Positions 31,201 through 38,935 of a DNA stretch of 64,000 nt are shown piece by piece; position 1 is the stretch's first letter; the number at the start of each line of letters is the position of its first letter. Location of the stretch: positions 124,001 through 188,000 of the forward strand of contig NZ_LECT01000029.1 in the NCBI RefSeq assembly GCF_001027925.1. The letters run 5' to 3'. The notes beneath the pieces were generated by a model. It searched no databases. It was not told the DNA's origin and worked only from the letters and a program-made list of their open reading frames with translations. Origin of the DNA: Rhodopirellula islandica. GTDB taxonomy: Bacteria > Planctomycetota > Planctomycetia > Pirellulales > Pirellulaceae. Position numbers and translations under genes: made by a program.

Positions 31201-32140
31201 CCTGACGCCAAATCCATTTTGGTGTTGGTGACTTGGCAACCCAATCAAACGCGGTCGCAGCAGAAGGTTTTTTGGCGTTCTGGCCTTTGGAGGCAGCTCC
31301 ACTTTGCACGTAGGAGTTCAACACGGACTTGGCGTTCGCGGGATCCAGCTTTTGAAGTTGAACGTCTTTGAACTCACAAGTCATCGAAGGTCCGGCGTGC
31401 AACTGCAACGCTAGAATTCCGCTGCGGCGAGCTTCCGGATGGTTGTCGGTCAGGTCCATCGTGGTGACGCCGTTGACCTGGTGAATTTGCCGATCGCCCA
31501 CCGCGATGATGGTCAGCTCGTTCCATTCCCAATCGACCAACTTTTGTGAGCGGTCACCGACCTCGCCGACCACCTTGGGTTTGCCATCGGCACCGACTTC
31601 GACCTTTTGGAATCGTTTGGCGACGATGCCACGCCATTTTTCCGCGTAGAGCATTCCAAAGAAGTCGGGCGATTTGTGCAGGTCTGCTTGATAGCCTTTG
31701 ACGACAAAGTCTTTGGGATCGATCTGTTCGCTGCGATATTGCACGCCGCTGTTGTTGCCGCGAAAACGGACTTTGGTTTTGAAGACAAAATCGCCGACCT
31801 CTCCGCCCTGCCACACCAAGAACGTGTTGCCCTTGGTTGGATTCTCTTTCGTGGTTTCGCCATGAATGACTCCATCGCGAACGGACCAAAAGGAGTCGTT
31901 CCCGGCCCATCCAGAAAGGTCTTTTCCGTTGAACAAGTTTTCAAAGGAATCTTCCGCCTGGACGGAAAGAGAACAGACAAACGAAAGAACGAGACACGCG
32001 CGTGTCAAATATCCGATGTAGGTCACAGTGGCTTTGCAAATAGGTGGGAGGAAACGAGGCGGGGCGTCGTTCGAAACCGACGGTTGGTGCGAGCCAATGG
32101 TCGCGGCTGTCAAACGTCGGTTTTCAATCGCACCACGCAT
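28226..32140 (-). CDS. Giant secreted DUF1080 + PVC-type haem-binding dehydrogenase-like + HEAT + cytochrome c protein
   Basis: This 1304-codon protein has, in order, a hydrophobic export segment (about 45-62, CLVLSFVCSLSVQA), DUF1080 (about 64-265, [12 protein letters not shown]) and a galactose-binding-like region (about 310-460). It continues with the PVC-type membrane-bound dehydrogenase/six-bladed propeller domain (about 480-830, VPNGFKVELVYQVP), HEAT-like helical repeats (about 850-1120) and a cytochrome c domain with CASCH and a GPDLT motif (about 1175-1300). The annotated ATG gives an unusually long leader. A GTG at 32026 would give a normal signal peptide, so the start is uncertain. 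The protein probably links sugar binding or hydrolysis to periplasmic electron transfer (inference). It is the first gene of the run ending in two sulfatases. Confidence 0.92.
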   Translation of the reverse strand: MRGAIENRRLTAATIGSHQPSVSNDAPPRFLPPICKATVTYIGYLTRACLVLSFVCSLSVQAEDSFENLFNGKDLSGWAGNDSFWSVRDGVIHGETTKENPTKGNTFLVWQGGEVGDFVFKTKVRFRGNNSGVQYRSEQIDPKDFVVKGYQADLHKSPDFFGMLYAEKWRGIVAKRFQKVEVGADGKPKVVGEVGDRSQKLVDWEWNELTIIAVGDRQIHQVNGVTTMDLTDNHPEARRSGILALQLHAGPSMTCEFKDVQLQKLDPANAKSVLNSYVQSGAASKGQNAKKPSAATAFDWVAKSPTPKWIWRQDQPSSNDPLYLRHQFEFMPEGSKEAIRSARLYATCDNEATVWINGKSVGDCPDWKYPIKELDARQFVRAGKNQIAVKAGNRGGVAAFVFKLEVETEDGTVHQVISSPNWKLANAATGDWKTAAYDDSKWNVAAKSLGDFGKSPWGKPGVGTDQASGDTSFSADEVTVPNGFKVELVYQVPKVRQGSWVSLTTDDQGRLYASDQGEAGLYRITLDESSSNATGESSVQVEKMPVKISGAQGMAWHDGALYFNRGSSPMYRVTDSTGDGLLDHAEELFGTHGGGEHGNHAVIPTEDGDALYVAAGNHTNLPDESIIAGSRIPTWNEDLLLPREWDANGHARGRLAPGGWITRFDPKTNKHEVISMGYRNQYDIALNRAGDLFTYDADMEWDLGSPWYRPTRINHAVSGSDYGWRSGSGKWPEYYEDSLPAVLNIGPGSPTGVVGGQGAKFPAKYQDAIYALDWTFGTIYAIHLEPNGAGWKAHQEAFCYGAPLPVTDAIVGKDGALYFTVGGRGTQSALFRITYEGDDSTAPVSAPIPGEEARQQRRSLEAFHGKEHADAVAKAWPHLSSNDRWLRYAARIAVESQPTEQWADKVFDESNTQARITGAVALARRGDESHRSDLVNALLEMNPSELPEPQLLGLLRAYALTFIRLGEPIAEERERVIEELDALLPNKSKDVNTELVRLLVYLESPTVIDKAIAMMTNAKPTPPAWVENVDFQRNQRYGSRVVKMLENQPPSHEINYAFMLRNLRDGWTMENLRAYIQFINQAAKYSGGNSYGKFLANLRDEVLGHLSNAQREELSDISGEDFNPVPDFEITAPKGPGKKWTLAEANKHTGGALRQANYESGRNLFHAAQCASCHRFDGLGGDIGPDLTTVKNKFNANYLLESIIEPSKVISDQYGSKVVLLEDGRVLTGLMVENEDRIEIHPVSKVGETVKPVVVEPDEVISAKDSPISQMPTDMLNSLNAEEVRDLIAYLLSGGDPKAKVYGK

Positions 32141-32504
32141 CGGGCGAATCGCTCGGGCTGAAGAAGGACGAGCTTGTCAAATGCGTTGACGATGCAGGCA
32201 GGGAGCCTGCGGAGGCGAGTTGCTGTGGGTGGGATTTGGGGCGACAGCCAAGCCTATAGACCGCCATCGACAAGTAGATCATAGATGCTCTGATGCCGCG
32301 TTCAATCGGCCTCCACCAAAATCGAACCATGGAAGTTCGCTATCGGCCAGCCTCTTTCCCCGCAAATTCTGCTCGTCGGTACTCCGGAACGAGACATCCG
32401 GAAGCAAATCCGGGCTTCGAGACGCGGGCATCGTTGAAGGAAAGAGTCCGTTTCGGGCGGAACCATTCGTCCACCCTCAACCATTGCGACGCGGGATCAA
32501 TCCA
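32141..32504. other. Intergenic region (364 bp), nothing supported
   Basis: This spacer separates the DUF1080 giant from the small secreted protein. It holds a weak GCAGGC/GCCTGC hairpin near 32190-32210. Open frames here are short shadows with no recognisable family. Confidence 0.45.
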
Positions 32505-33023
32505 TCAGTGCTTTTCGGCCGGTGTGATCTTCCCGAACAGGTGGCCGCCTTTGGCGTCGTGTTGCCAAGTCCCAGCGTAACGTCCGTCGTGGATCAGGAC
32601 GCGAGACGAGAAGGTTCCCAGTCCGGGGATCCAAACGGAATCCATGGTGATGACGGGAGTCCGGTCGGCCCACAGAATTTTGAGCTGCATGGGGAACTCG
32701 CCGTCGGTGTCACCGTATTGGATTGCGACTTTCATCGAGTACATGTCGGGCTCGGGAAGTTTCTCGCACGACTTGATCGTGTACGACTCGGGCTTGAGGG
32801 CTCGGTCTTCTTTGCCGTCGACGGTGAAGTGGCCTGTGAACGTGGCTCCGCTGAGGTACTTGGCCAAACGCAATTCGCGATCGGTGGGGTCCGCTTTGGG
32901 GGAGGCGGGTTCGGTGGTGATCTCGGTGGGATCTTGCGCGGTGGCCACAGGCAGGCAACTGTTCAACGCTGCGAAAGACGTGGCTGTCAAACAAGTGAGC
33001 AACAAGGCGTGGGATCGGATCAT
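32505..33023 (-). CDS. Small secreted protein, unknown function
   Basis: This 172-residue protein begins at the ATG at 33023 with a signal peptide (MIRSHALLLTCLTATSFAALNSC..., cleavage near residue 29). The mature part has alternating hydrophobic strands (FTGHFTVDGKEDRALKPESYTIKSCEKL, MYSMKVAIQYGDTD, PMQLKILWADRTPVITMD, AGTWQHDAKGGHLFGKI) suggesting a lipocalin-like or other small beta barrel. I do not recognise a named family, though similar proteins occur in planctomycetes. The stop of the cinA gene lies 4 bases upstream of this start, so the two are co-transcribed. Confidence 0.75.
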   Translation of the reverse strand: MIRSHALLLTCLTATSFAALNSCLPVATAQDPTEITTEPASPKADPTDRELRLAKYLSGATFTGHFTVDGKEDRALKPESYTIKSCEKLPEPDMYSMKVAIQYGDTDGEFPMQLKILWADRTPVITMDSVWIPGLGTFSSRVLIHDGRYAGTWQHDAKGGHLFGKITPAEKH

Positions 33024-33027
33024 GGTT

Positions 33028-34302
33028 TCAGACTCCTGACGTGGCGGCGGCAAAACACTTTCGTAACCAGAACAAACCCGCTTTGGCGACGCGGGCGTGC
33101 AAGATGCTGGGATGAGCCCCGAGGTGTTGCGTCTGCGACGGGAAGGTTCCATCGGGGGCGGCAACAGTGAAGGTCACATCGCTTCCGGGCAATGGATGAT
33201 CGCTGGTTCGGTGCAGGCTGGGATACTCGTCGACGAGCAACACCCAGTCGGCCGACAAACGTTTTTGGAGAGCGGTCAAACAGCTTTCTGCGGAAGCGTC
33301 CTGGGGCATCCCCGTCCATTGTCGCAGATCCTCGACATCGGCGAGTGAGATTCCACCGACGAATGCGGGGACATCGGCGGTGAAGCCAGGTTCGTCCGAG
33401 ACGGCGGCAAACCGATCGCCCAGTGGAGCGGCGCGGCCGAGTTCGACCAGCAGCAATCGCTGGCCGATTTTGTTGAGATGACGGATGACGGCGTGGTGTT
33501 GCTCGAACGTTTCCCCGTCACCAAAGTAGAACTCGCCGGCTTGGTCGAGGATCTCGGCGCGAGTTTTGGCAATCGCCGATTCGCATTCCTCGGGGGAGTC
33601 CCCTGTGGCGACGATTCGCAAGGAGATCGTTGCTGCGCTGACGGTGATTCCAACACGTGGTTGACGGTCGCGAGCGATCATGTCGCCCAACCGTTGTTCC
33701 ATGTCGCTTTCGCCGATGCCAAAGAACTTCATGATGTGGTGAGCGATGTGTTGACGTTGCCCATTGGACGCCAGAACGGCGGCCGCGACCGTCTCGTCGA
33801 ACATCGTTTTCATCTCCGCTGGCACGCCGGGGAGTGCGAAGATGCGAGACTGCGTGCCATCCTCGCGAGGTGCGATGATGTCGATCCCGGGAGCGGTTCC
33901 CTGAGGGTTGTGGATAGGTGTGGCACCGAGCGGAAACATCGCTTGGCAACTGTTGCGTTCGGGCATTTCTCGCCCGCGACGCTGAAACATGGACCGGATG
34001 AACTCCAGCGAAGGTTCGTGCAATTGCAGTGGCAGCCCGAGGGATTCCGCGATCGCTTCCCGGGTCAAGTCATCACGTGTGGGGCCCAATCCACCCGTCG
34101 CAACGACGATGTCGGCCCGGCGGGCTGCGATCCGAAACACATCGGTGTTGTGCGAGAGCGTGTCGCCAACCGTGGAATGAAATTGAACGTCCACGCCCAG
34201 TTCCCCTAGACGCTGGCTGAGCCACTGAGTGTTGGTGTCCAGGCGGGCTCCGGTGATCATTTCATCGCCAATGGAAATGATTTCGGCCGTGATGTGTGGC
34301 AT
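33028..34302 (-). CDS. cinA: CinA-family protein with degenerate C-terminal (NMN deamidase-like) domain
   Basis: This 424-residue CinA homologue starts at ATG 34302, where the family core begins (MPHITAEIISIGDEMITG). The N-terminal molybdopterin-binding-like (COG1058) domain is intact: TGGLGPTRDDLT at about 69-80, FPLGATPIHNPQGTAPG, and ALPGVPAEM. The middle KH-like domain follows. The C-terminal CinA (PncC-like) domain has lost its signature: where AESCTGG is expected the protein reads VELGRAA (about 286-292), and the later TGIAGP region reads LVDEYPS. NMN deamidase activity is therefore unlikely, while the ADP-ribose pyrophosphatase-like N-terminal function may persist. It is divergent from the eboE-like gene. 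Confidence 0.88.
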   Translation of the reverse strand: MPHITAEIISIGDEMITGARLDTNTQWLSQRLGELGVDVQFHSTVGDTLSHNTDVFRIAARRADIVVATGGLGPTRDDLTREAIAESLGLPLQLHEPSLEFIRSMFQRRGREMPERNSCQAMFPLGATPIHNPQGTAPGIDIIAPREDGTQSRIFALPGVPAEMKTMFDETVAAAVLASNGQRQHIAHHIMKFFGIGESDMEQRLGDMIARDRQPRVGITVSAATISLRIVATGDSPEECESAIAKTRAEILDQAGEFYFGDGETFEQHHAVIRHLNKIGQRLLLVELGRAAPLGDRFAAVSDEPGFTADVPAFVGGISLADVEDLRQWTGMPQDASAESCLTALQKRLSADWVLLVDEYPSLHRTSDHPLPGSDVTFTVAAPDGTFPSQTQHLGAHPSILHARVAKAGLFWLRKCFAAATSGV

Positions 34303-34500
34303 TCGTTTGGCGTGACAAAATGGAAGCAAATGGAAGATCAAAAAGACCGGGTTGCCGCACTGACCTGGGGCGACAAATCTTGTCACGCAGCTTAACCTTT
34401 GCAGGACAGTTCGTCATTGGATTGGGATTTCGATGGTGAACTGACTGCAACGAGACGCACCGCCTGACGCCCCCCCGAGCAAACTGGACCTTCGCCAAGC

Positions 34501-35904
34501 ATGACATCATCGCCCAACGGTTTTCCCGACGTCACTGCGGTCATCGAAAAATCAAACGCCGGCCCAGAGGCTAACGGAGCAAACGGAGCCAGCCCTGCTG
34601 ATGATTCCAGCTCGCCCATTCGCTGGACGGTGGGGTACTGCACCAACATTCATGCGGGTGCGGATGTCCCCGGGGTGACGAGCAACTTGGAATCCATTTC
34701 GGCGGAAGTTCGCCGACGAATCCTCGATTCCCAGTATTCGGATGAGAGCGGTTCGCCCAAGATCCAAACGGGAAAGAATTTCGCGACCATCGTCAGTACC
34801 GCTCCGCCGCTGGGCATTGGATTGTGGTTGTCATCGGAAGCCACGACCGACCTGCGACGCAACGGATTGGAACCACTGACCGCCGCGATGAAGAAGGCTC
34901 GCTTGCTCGCCTACACCTTCAACGGATTCCCACACGACAACTTCCATCAAGACGTCGTCAAGCACGCGGTGTATTCGCCGACTTGGTGGGAAGACTCGCG
35001 GATCGGCTACACTCGTGACCTGGCGAAAATTTTGGCTGAGATTTTGCCCGCGGACACCAACCTGGGTACGATCAGCACGCTGCCGATCGGTTGGCCGCAA
35101 AACACGGACGATGAGGGCAATCGGGTCCAAGTCACCGATGACCAACTGCACCATGCGGGAACCAACCTGCGGCGGATGGCGGAAGATCTGCGGCGTTTGG
35201 AAGACCGGACGGGCAAACGAATTGTGTTGGCGATCGAGCCTGAGCCCGGTTGCATCTTGGACACCGCCGCGAAAGTGATCGAGTGGTTCGAAAAGCAATT
35301 GCCTGATGCGACACACCGTCGGTACATCGGTGTTTGCCATGATGTTTGTCATTCTGCGGTGATGGGTGAGTCTCAACACGATGTCTTGGCGGCCTACGCC
35401 AAAGCCGGGATTGTGGTCGGCAAGGTTCAGGTCAGCAGTGCCATTGTGGTGGACTGGAGCCGAATCGCGGACACCGATCGCGAAGCAACCCTGACTCAAT
35501 TGCGCTCGTTTGCCGAAGACCGCTACCTGCACCAAACCGGTCGCGTCACGGCATCCGGGAAGTTCGTGTTGGAAGAGGACTTGCCCGCCGTGTTGGCGGA
35601 GATGGAAACGAATCCCAGTCGCTACGCGGGGGACAAGCGATGGATGATCCATTTCCATGTGCCAATTTTCGCCGAGCAGTTTGGGCACCTTGAGACCACC
35701 CGTGGCGATGTTCTGGACACCTTGAAGAGCCTCGTCGAGTTGACGGACCCCGCCAAACGCCGACAACCGCTGCAATTCACCGGGCACTTGGAAGTCGAAA
35801 CCTACGCTTGGTCGGTGCTGCCCGAATCGGCCGGTCGAAGTGACCTGGCCGGCGACATCGCCTCCGAACTCATTTGGCTGCATGGTGTCTTATCGGACTG
35901 TTGA
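34501..35904 (+). CDS. eboE: EboE-like TIM-barrel protein (metabolite traffic protein)
   Basis: This 467-residue protein resembles EboE, the xylose-isomerase-like TIM-barrel member of the ebo gene cluster involved in export or traffic of metabolites. It shows the family start GYCTNIHAG (about 46-54), GIGLWLSSEA, LAYTFNGFPHDNFHQDVVKHAVYSPTWW, IEPEPGC, GVCHDVCHSAVMGE, KVQVSSAI and HFHVPIF. Acidic and histidine residues at strand ends (E and H of IEPEPGC, CHDVCH, HFHVP) could bind a metal. The first about 40 residues are low complexity. No other ebo genes (eboA, B, C, D, F) are adjacent here. The neighbours are cinA (divergent) and pdxJ. Confidence 0.7.
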   Translation: MTSSPNGFPDVTAVIEKSNAGPEANGANGASPADDSSSPIRWTVGYCTNIHAGADVPGVTSNLESISAEVRRRILDSQYSDESGSPKIQTGKNFATIVSTAPPLGIGLWLSSEATTDLRRNGLEPLTAAMKKARLLAYTFNGFPHDNFHQDVVKHAVYSPTWWEDSRIGYTRDLAKILAEILPADTNLGTISTLPIGWPQNTDDEGNRVQVTDDQLHHAGTNLRRMAEDLRRLEDRTGKRIVLAIEPEPGCILDTAAKVIEWFEKQLPDATHRRYIGVCHDVCHSAVMGESQHDVLAAYAKAGIVVGKVQVSSAIVVDWSRIADTDREATLTQLRSFAEDRYLHQTGRVTASGKFVLEEDLPAVLAEMETNPSRYAGDKRWMIHFHVPIFAEQFGHLETTRGDVLDTLKSLVELTDPAKRRQPLQFTGHLEVETYAWSVLPESAGRSDLAGDIASELIWLHGVLSDC

Positions 35905-35952
35905 TCAGCCGGAACACGCCAGCGTCCGTTTCGTATTCGGTAGCCGTGGGCC

Positions 35953-36079
35953 AGTGGTCTGTCAGGACTTGTTTTTAGGGTAGTGGACGAGGCCACGAGT
36001 CCTGAACTGGCGTGAAATCCAAGGACTCGTGGCCTCGTCCACTACGATCAACCCTGACTTTTAGCTGTGACAGACCACT
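35953..36079. repeat. MITE-like nested inverted repeat
   Basis: A 12-bp outer inverted repeat (AGTGGTCTGTCA at 35953-35964; complement at 36068-36079) encloses a perfect 23-bp inverted repeat (35981-36003 and 36022-36044) with an 18-base loop. The element is 127 bases long, holds no coding sequence and lies between the eboE-like gene and pdxJ. The layout fits a non-autonomous miniature element or a dispersed REP family. Confidence 0.8.
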
Positions 36080-36156
36080 AGCGCCCATTGGCTGATGGTT
36101 CGATCTCCGAACGATGACGACTTCCCTTCCCCTCATTTCATTTTTTTATTCCACTC

Positions 36157-36897
36157 ATGCCGCACTTCATCGATCTTGGTGTCAACGTCGATCATGTCGC
36201 CACGCTTCGTCAAGCTCGTCGAGGGCAGGAACCCGATCCCATCATCGCAGCTGCCTTGGCGGAACAGGGCGGCGCCGACGGGATCACGTTTCACCTGCGA
36301 GAAGACCGGCGTCACATCTCCGACCGGGATGTCGAACTGTTTGTGAAAACGGTTCAAGTGCGTACGAATTTTGAACTGGCATGTGCCGCGGATGTCTTGG
36401 CGATTTGTTGTCGCGTGCAACCGGATTGGGCGTTGTTGGTCCCCGAGAGTCGCGAAGAGGTGACGACCGAGGGTGGCTTGGACGTCGCTGGTGACACTGG
36501 CCGAATCGCTGACGCCATTCAAACGCTGAAGGATGCCGGCATCGCAACGAGCCTGTTCCTGGATCCCGAACCGAATCAAATCGAAGCGGCTGCGAATTTA
36601 AAAGTGGACGCGGTCGAATTGCATACCGGGCCGTATGCCTTGGCCAAGGGAGCCGCCGTCGAACACGAACTCGGACGTTTGGCCGACACAGGCAAGATGA
36701 TTCGTGATGCCGGCATGCGTTTGCACGCGGGGCACGGTTTGAATTACGTGAACGTCCGACCGGTCGCCGCGATCGAAGGCATGGCGGAGCTGAACATCGG
36801 GCACAGCATCGTCAGTCGATCCGTGATGGTCGGGATGCGAGAAGCGGTGGCGGAGATGCGACGGTTGCTGGACAGCGTGACAATTGCGGCTGGGTGA
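36157..36897 (+). CDS. pdxJ: Pyridoxine 5'-phosphate synthase
   Basis: PdxJ condenses 3-amino-2-oxopropyl phosphate with 1-deoxyxylulose-5-phosphate to form pyridoxine 5'-phosphate, the last ring-forming step of the DXP-dependent vitamin B6 pathway. At 246 residues it is full length. Diagnostic motifs are GVNVDHVATLRQARRG (8-23), DGITFHLREDRRHISD (41-56, with the catalytic/phosphate-binding His and Arg), NFELAC, SLFLDPE, VELHTGPYA, LHAGHGLNYVNV (about 188-199) and ELNIGHSIVSRS. It is preceded by the nested palindrome and has no co-oriented operon partner close by. Confidence 0.97.
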   Translation: MPHFIDLGVNVDHVATLRQARRGQEPDPIIAAALAEQGGADGITFHLREDRRHISDRDVELFVKTVQVRTNFELACAADVLAICCRVQPDWALLVPESREEVTTEGGLDVAGDTGRIADAIQTLKDAGIATSLFLDPEPNQIEAAANLKVDAVELHTGPYALAKGAAVEHELGRLADTGKMIRDAGMRLHAGHGLNYVNVRPVAAIEGMAELNIGHSIVSRSVMVGMREAVAEMRRLLDSVTIAAG

Positions 36898-37177
36898 ATT
36901 GTGGGACGCGGGGGTGTGAGTGCAGGGGGAGATGGCAATTTGCAAATTGGACATTGCAAATGGGGAATCGGGTGGTGAGACGCGGGGGGACGCCTCGCTT
37001 TGTTCCAAAGCATCGGCTGGGGTGCCATGTGAGACATGGCCTACCGACACATCGTGGCTGGATTCGCCAGAATTCAGATGTGTGAGATCGACGTTCCGGT
37101 AGGTGCCAGCCACCATGCGGAATCAGCCACCATGCGGGATTGATGGGTGGCCGAGGGGGGCGGGAAAATGCACGTCC

Positions 37178-37265
37178 AGTCGCGGAGCGACGATAGCCGC
37201 CAGCCTTGGGTTTCAACCCAAGGCCATCCGTGCGTCTCGCGATTCACGCAGTCGCGGAGCGACGA
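37178..37265. repeat. REP-like unit: 17-bp direct repeats flanking a 9-bp hairpin
   Basis: CAGTCGCGGAGCGACGA occurs at 37178-37194 and again at 37249-37265. Between them lies a perfect hairpin CCTTGGGTT-TC-AACCCAAGG at 37204-37223. This architecture is typical of dispersed intergenic repeats. Confidence 0.7.
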
Positions 37266-37316
37266 CAGTTGGGAACGTGCCGTGACGATCTGTTGCCGCT
37301 CCGCGGTTGGGATCTT

Positions 37317-37454
37317 CGATTGCCGATTGCCGATTGCTGATTGCTGATTGCTGATTGCTGATTGCTGATTGCTGATTGCTGATTGCTGATGCTGATGCTG
37401 ATGCCGATGCTGATGCCGAGTACGAGTACGAGCTAGAAGCTAGAAGCTAGAAGC
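37317..37454. repeat. Composite microsatellite
   Basis: Ten uninterrupted copies of the 7-mer YGATTGC (37317-37386) pass directly into five copies of the 6-mer YGATGC (37387-37416), then CGAGTA twice (37417-37428), then three copies of TAGAAGC (37434-37454). The array ends seven bases before the stop codon of the following minus-strand gene. The odd unit lengths mean copy-number change would not be constrained by coding. Confidence 0.85.
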
Positions 37455-37460
37455 TAGCTC

Positions 37461-38909
37461 TCACCGACTCGGTGTGATTTGGACTTGGTAGGCTTCTTGC
37501 GGGGGGGTGGTGGCCTCGACCGGGGAGTGACCGGCGGGGAGATTGATTCTCAACAGCACCCACGAAGGTTCGGTGATCTCGACGAGTTGCGATCCGGTGA
37601 CGGGGGTGTCTTTCGTCGAGGATGGGGATGCCGTGAAAGCGGCCACGTCGGCTCGGGGGATGACCGGGCGAATGTCCAATGGCGGAATCGTCTTGCCGGC
37701 GGGTGTCGCGATCGGGAGCACGCAGACTTGCAGTTGTCCAAGCGGAGAACCGCGGTTGTATTCCAGCGTGATGCCGGCTGGTTCGCTGATCCAATCCGGG
37801 GTGACGTGGCAGCGACCTTCCGCAGCGAATCGTAGCTTGGCACCCTGGGGGAACCACACACCAACGGATTGCCAGGACTGGTCGGGCGTCACGTTCATTT
37901 GGATCACCGATCCGTTGGCTCGCGGGTCGGCGGTGGAGAGTTGCACTTGGTGACGCGACCAGTCGAACCCATAGTCCAAGTCGTGGAGCATCAATCGCCA
38001 ACGCGCTGACAGGACCGGCCATTCTGCGGCAACGTCTCGATAAAACTCCGAGGTGAATGCCTCGGTCTGATCCGAGCCCCGGCGAGCCGCTTTCAAAAAG
38101 GCGTCTCGTGATTCGGGGGCTTGTGTGAACAACGACGCGGCGGCCCAGCACCAGGTGTAGGCTTCGACTTTGCCGTTCAGTTGGGTGGGAAGTTTCAAAA
38201 CACTTTTCAGCGTGGGCTGTGTTCCCGCTTCACGCTGGCGAGCCACCATTTTGTAGCGGCCCCAGCCCGGTGTGTCCAAACGGTTGCGAGGCAGTTGGTT
38301 GATGGTGAAAGCATCCATCGATTGAGCCAGCACACCCGCGTTGCCGGGAACTCCTAAGCGAGGTTTCCGCGACGGCGCGGGCACGCGATCACGGTGCAGG
38401 GCCAGCAGTTCAGCGGTGCCTTCCATGTACCAACTCGGGCCACCAGCCCCGAACAATTCAATCGCGAGTGAGTGGATGCCTTCGTGCAGCACCAAGTGCC
38501 GATTGTAGTAGGGCGTGTCTTGGTACAGGATCCAAATGGTGTTGGGCGTCGCGTAACCGTGTTCAAATCGTGGCAGGTAATCGGGCACGGCTCCTGATTG
38601 CCGAAACGCGTCCACGTTCTGCATCAAGTAGGCTTGGATCTTCCACTGAGCGGCTTGGGATTCAGGCACGTTCCAAAACGCCAGCCACTGAGGGACCGCG
38701 TCGTCAAAGGATCGCACCAAATCGTCCAGCAAGGCCGGGTCGTCGACGTCGCTGGTCAATCGCAAGTGCTGGCTTTCACGAGTCAGCCATCCAGCCTTGG
38801 AATCGGAACTTTCGTCCGCAAAGAGAGTTGGGAGGGGGAACGAAACGATCCCACCGATCGCCATCGCGAACAGCACACGCCATAATTGAGTCTGCAATCG
38901 TTTGTCCAT
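37461..38909 (-). CDS. Secreted HExxH-type putative metallopeptidase (DUF1570-like)
   Basis: This roughly 482-residue protein starts at the ATG at 38909, just after GGAGGA, with a signal peptide (LWRVLFAMAIGGIVSFPLPTLFA). The motif HLVLHEGIHSLAIELFG contains HEGIH, matching the HExxH zinc site. It is followed after about 20 residues by WYMEGTAELLAL, whose Glu could be the third ligand, the gluzincin-like arrangement seen in DUF1570-type planctomycete proteins. The C-terminal third is a beta-rich domain (YQVQITPSR end). The catalytic role is predicted only. The frame stays open to 39092, but the upstream part overlaps the divergent solute-binding gene and reads as shadow. Confidence 0.8.
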   Translation of the reverse strand: MDKRLQTQLWRVLFAMAIGGIVSFPLPTLFADESSDSKAGWLTRESQHLRLTSDVDDPALLDDLVRSFDDAVPQWLAFWNVPESQAAQWKIQAYLMQNVDAFRQSGAVPDYLPRFEHGYATPNTIWILYQDTPYYNRHLVLHEGIHSLAIELFGAGGPSWYMEGTAELLALHRDRVPAPSRKPRLGVPGNAGVLAQSMDAFTINQLPRNRLDTPGWGRYKMVARQREAGTQPTLKSVLKLPTQLNGKVEAYTWCWAAASLFTQAPESRDAFLKAARRGSDQTEAFTSEFYRDVAAEWPVLSARWRLMLHDLDYGFDWSRHQVQLSTADPRANGSVIQMNVTPDQSWQSVGVWFPQGAKLRFAAEGRCHVTPDWISEPAGITLEYNRGSPLGQLQVCVLPIATPAGKTIPPLDIRPVIPRADVAAFTASPSSTKDTPVTGSQLVEITEPSWVLLRINLPAGHSPVEATTPPQEAYQVQITPSR

Positions 38910-38935
38910 CATTCCTCCAGCGTACTCGGCCCGCC

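Larger units (their letters stand above)
36898..37460. other. Convergent intergenic region (563 bp) rich in repeats, no gene
   Basis: The region between pdxJ and the HEGIH-type protein contains a direct repeat/hairpin block and a composite microsatellite (listed separately). Near 36941 there is also a CAATTTGCAAATTG palindrome without a T-tract. Short open frames here have low-complexity or repeat-derived translations and I regard none as genes. Confidence 0.6.

Noticed and set aside
36935-36960. Palindrome CAATTTGCAAATTG after pdxJ as a terminator
   Set aside because: The stem is AT-rich and lacks a T-tract, so it is not convincing as an intrinsic terminator.
37317-37454. CRISPR array considered for the short repeats
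   Set aside because: The units are 6-7 bases with no unique spacers and no cas genes nearby; it is a microsatellite.
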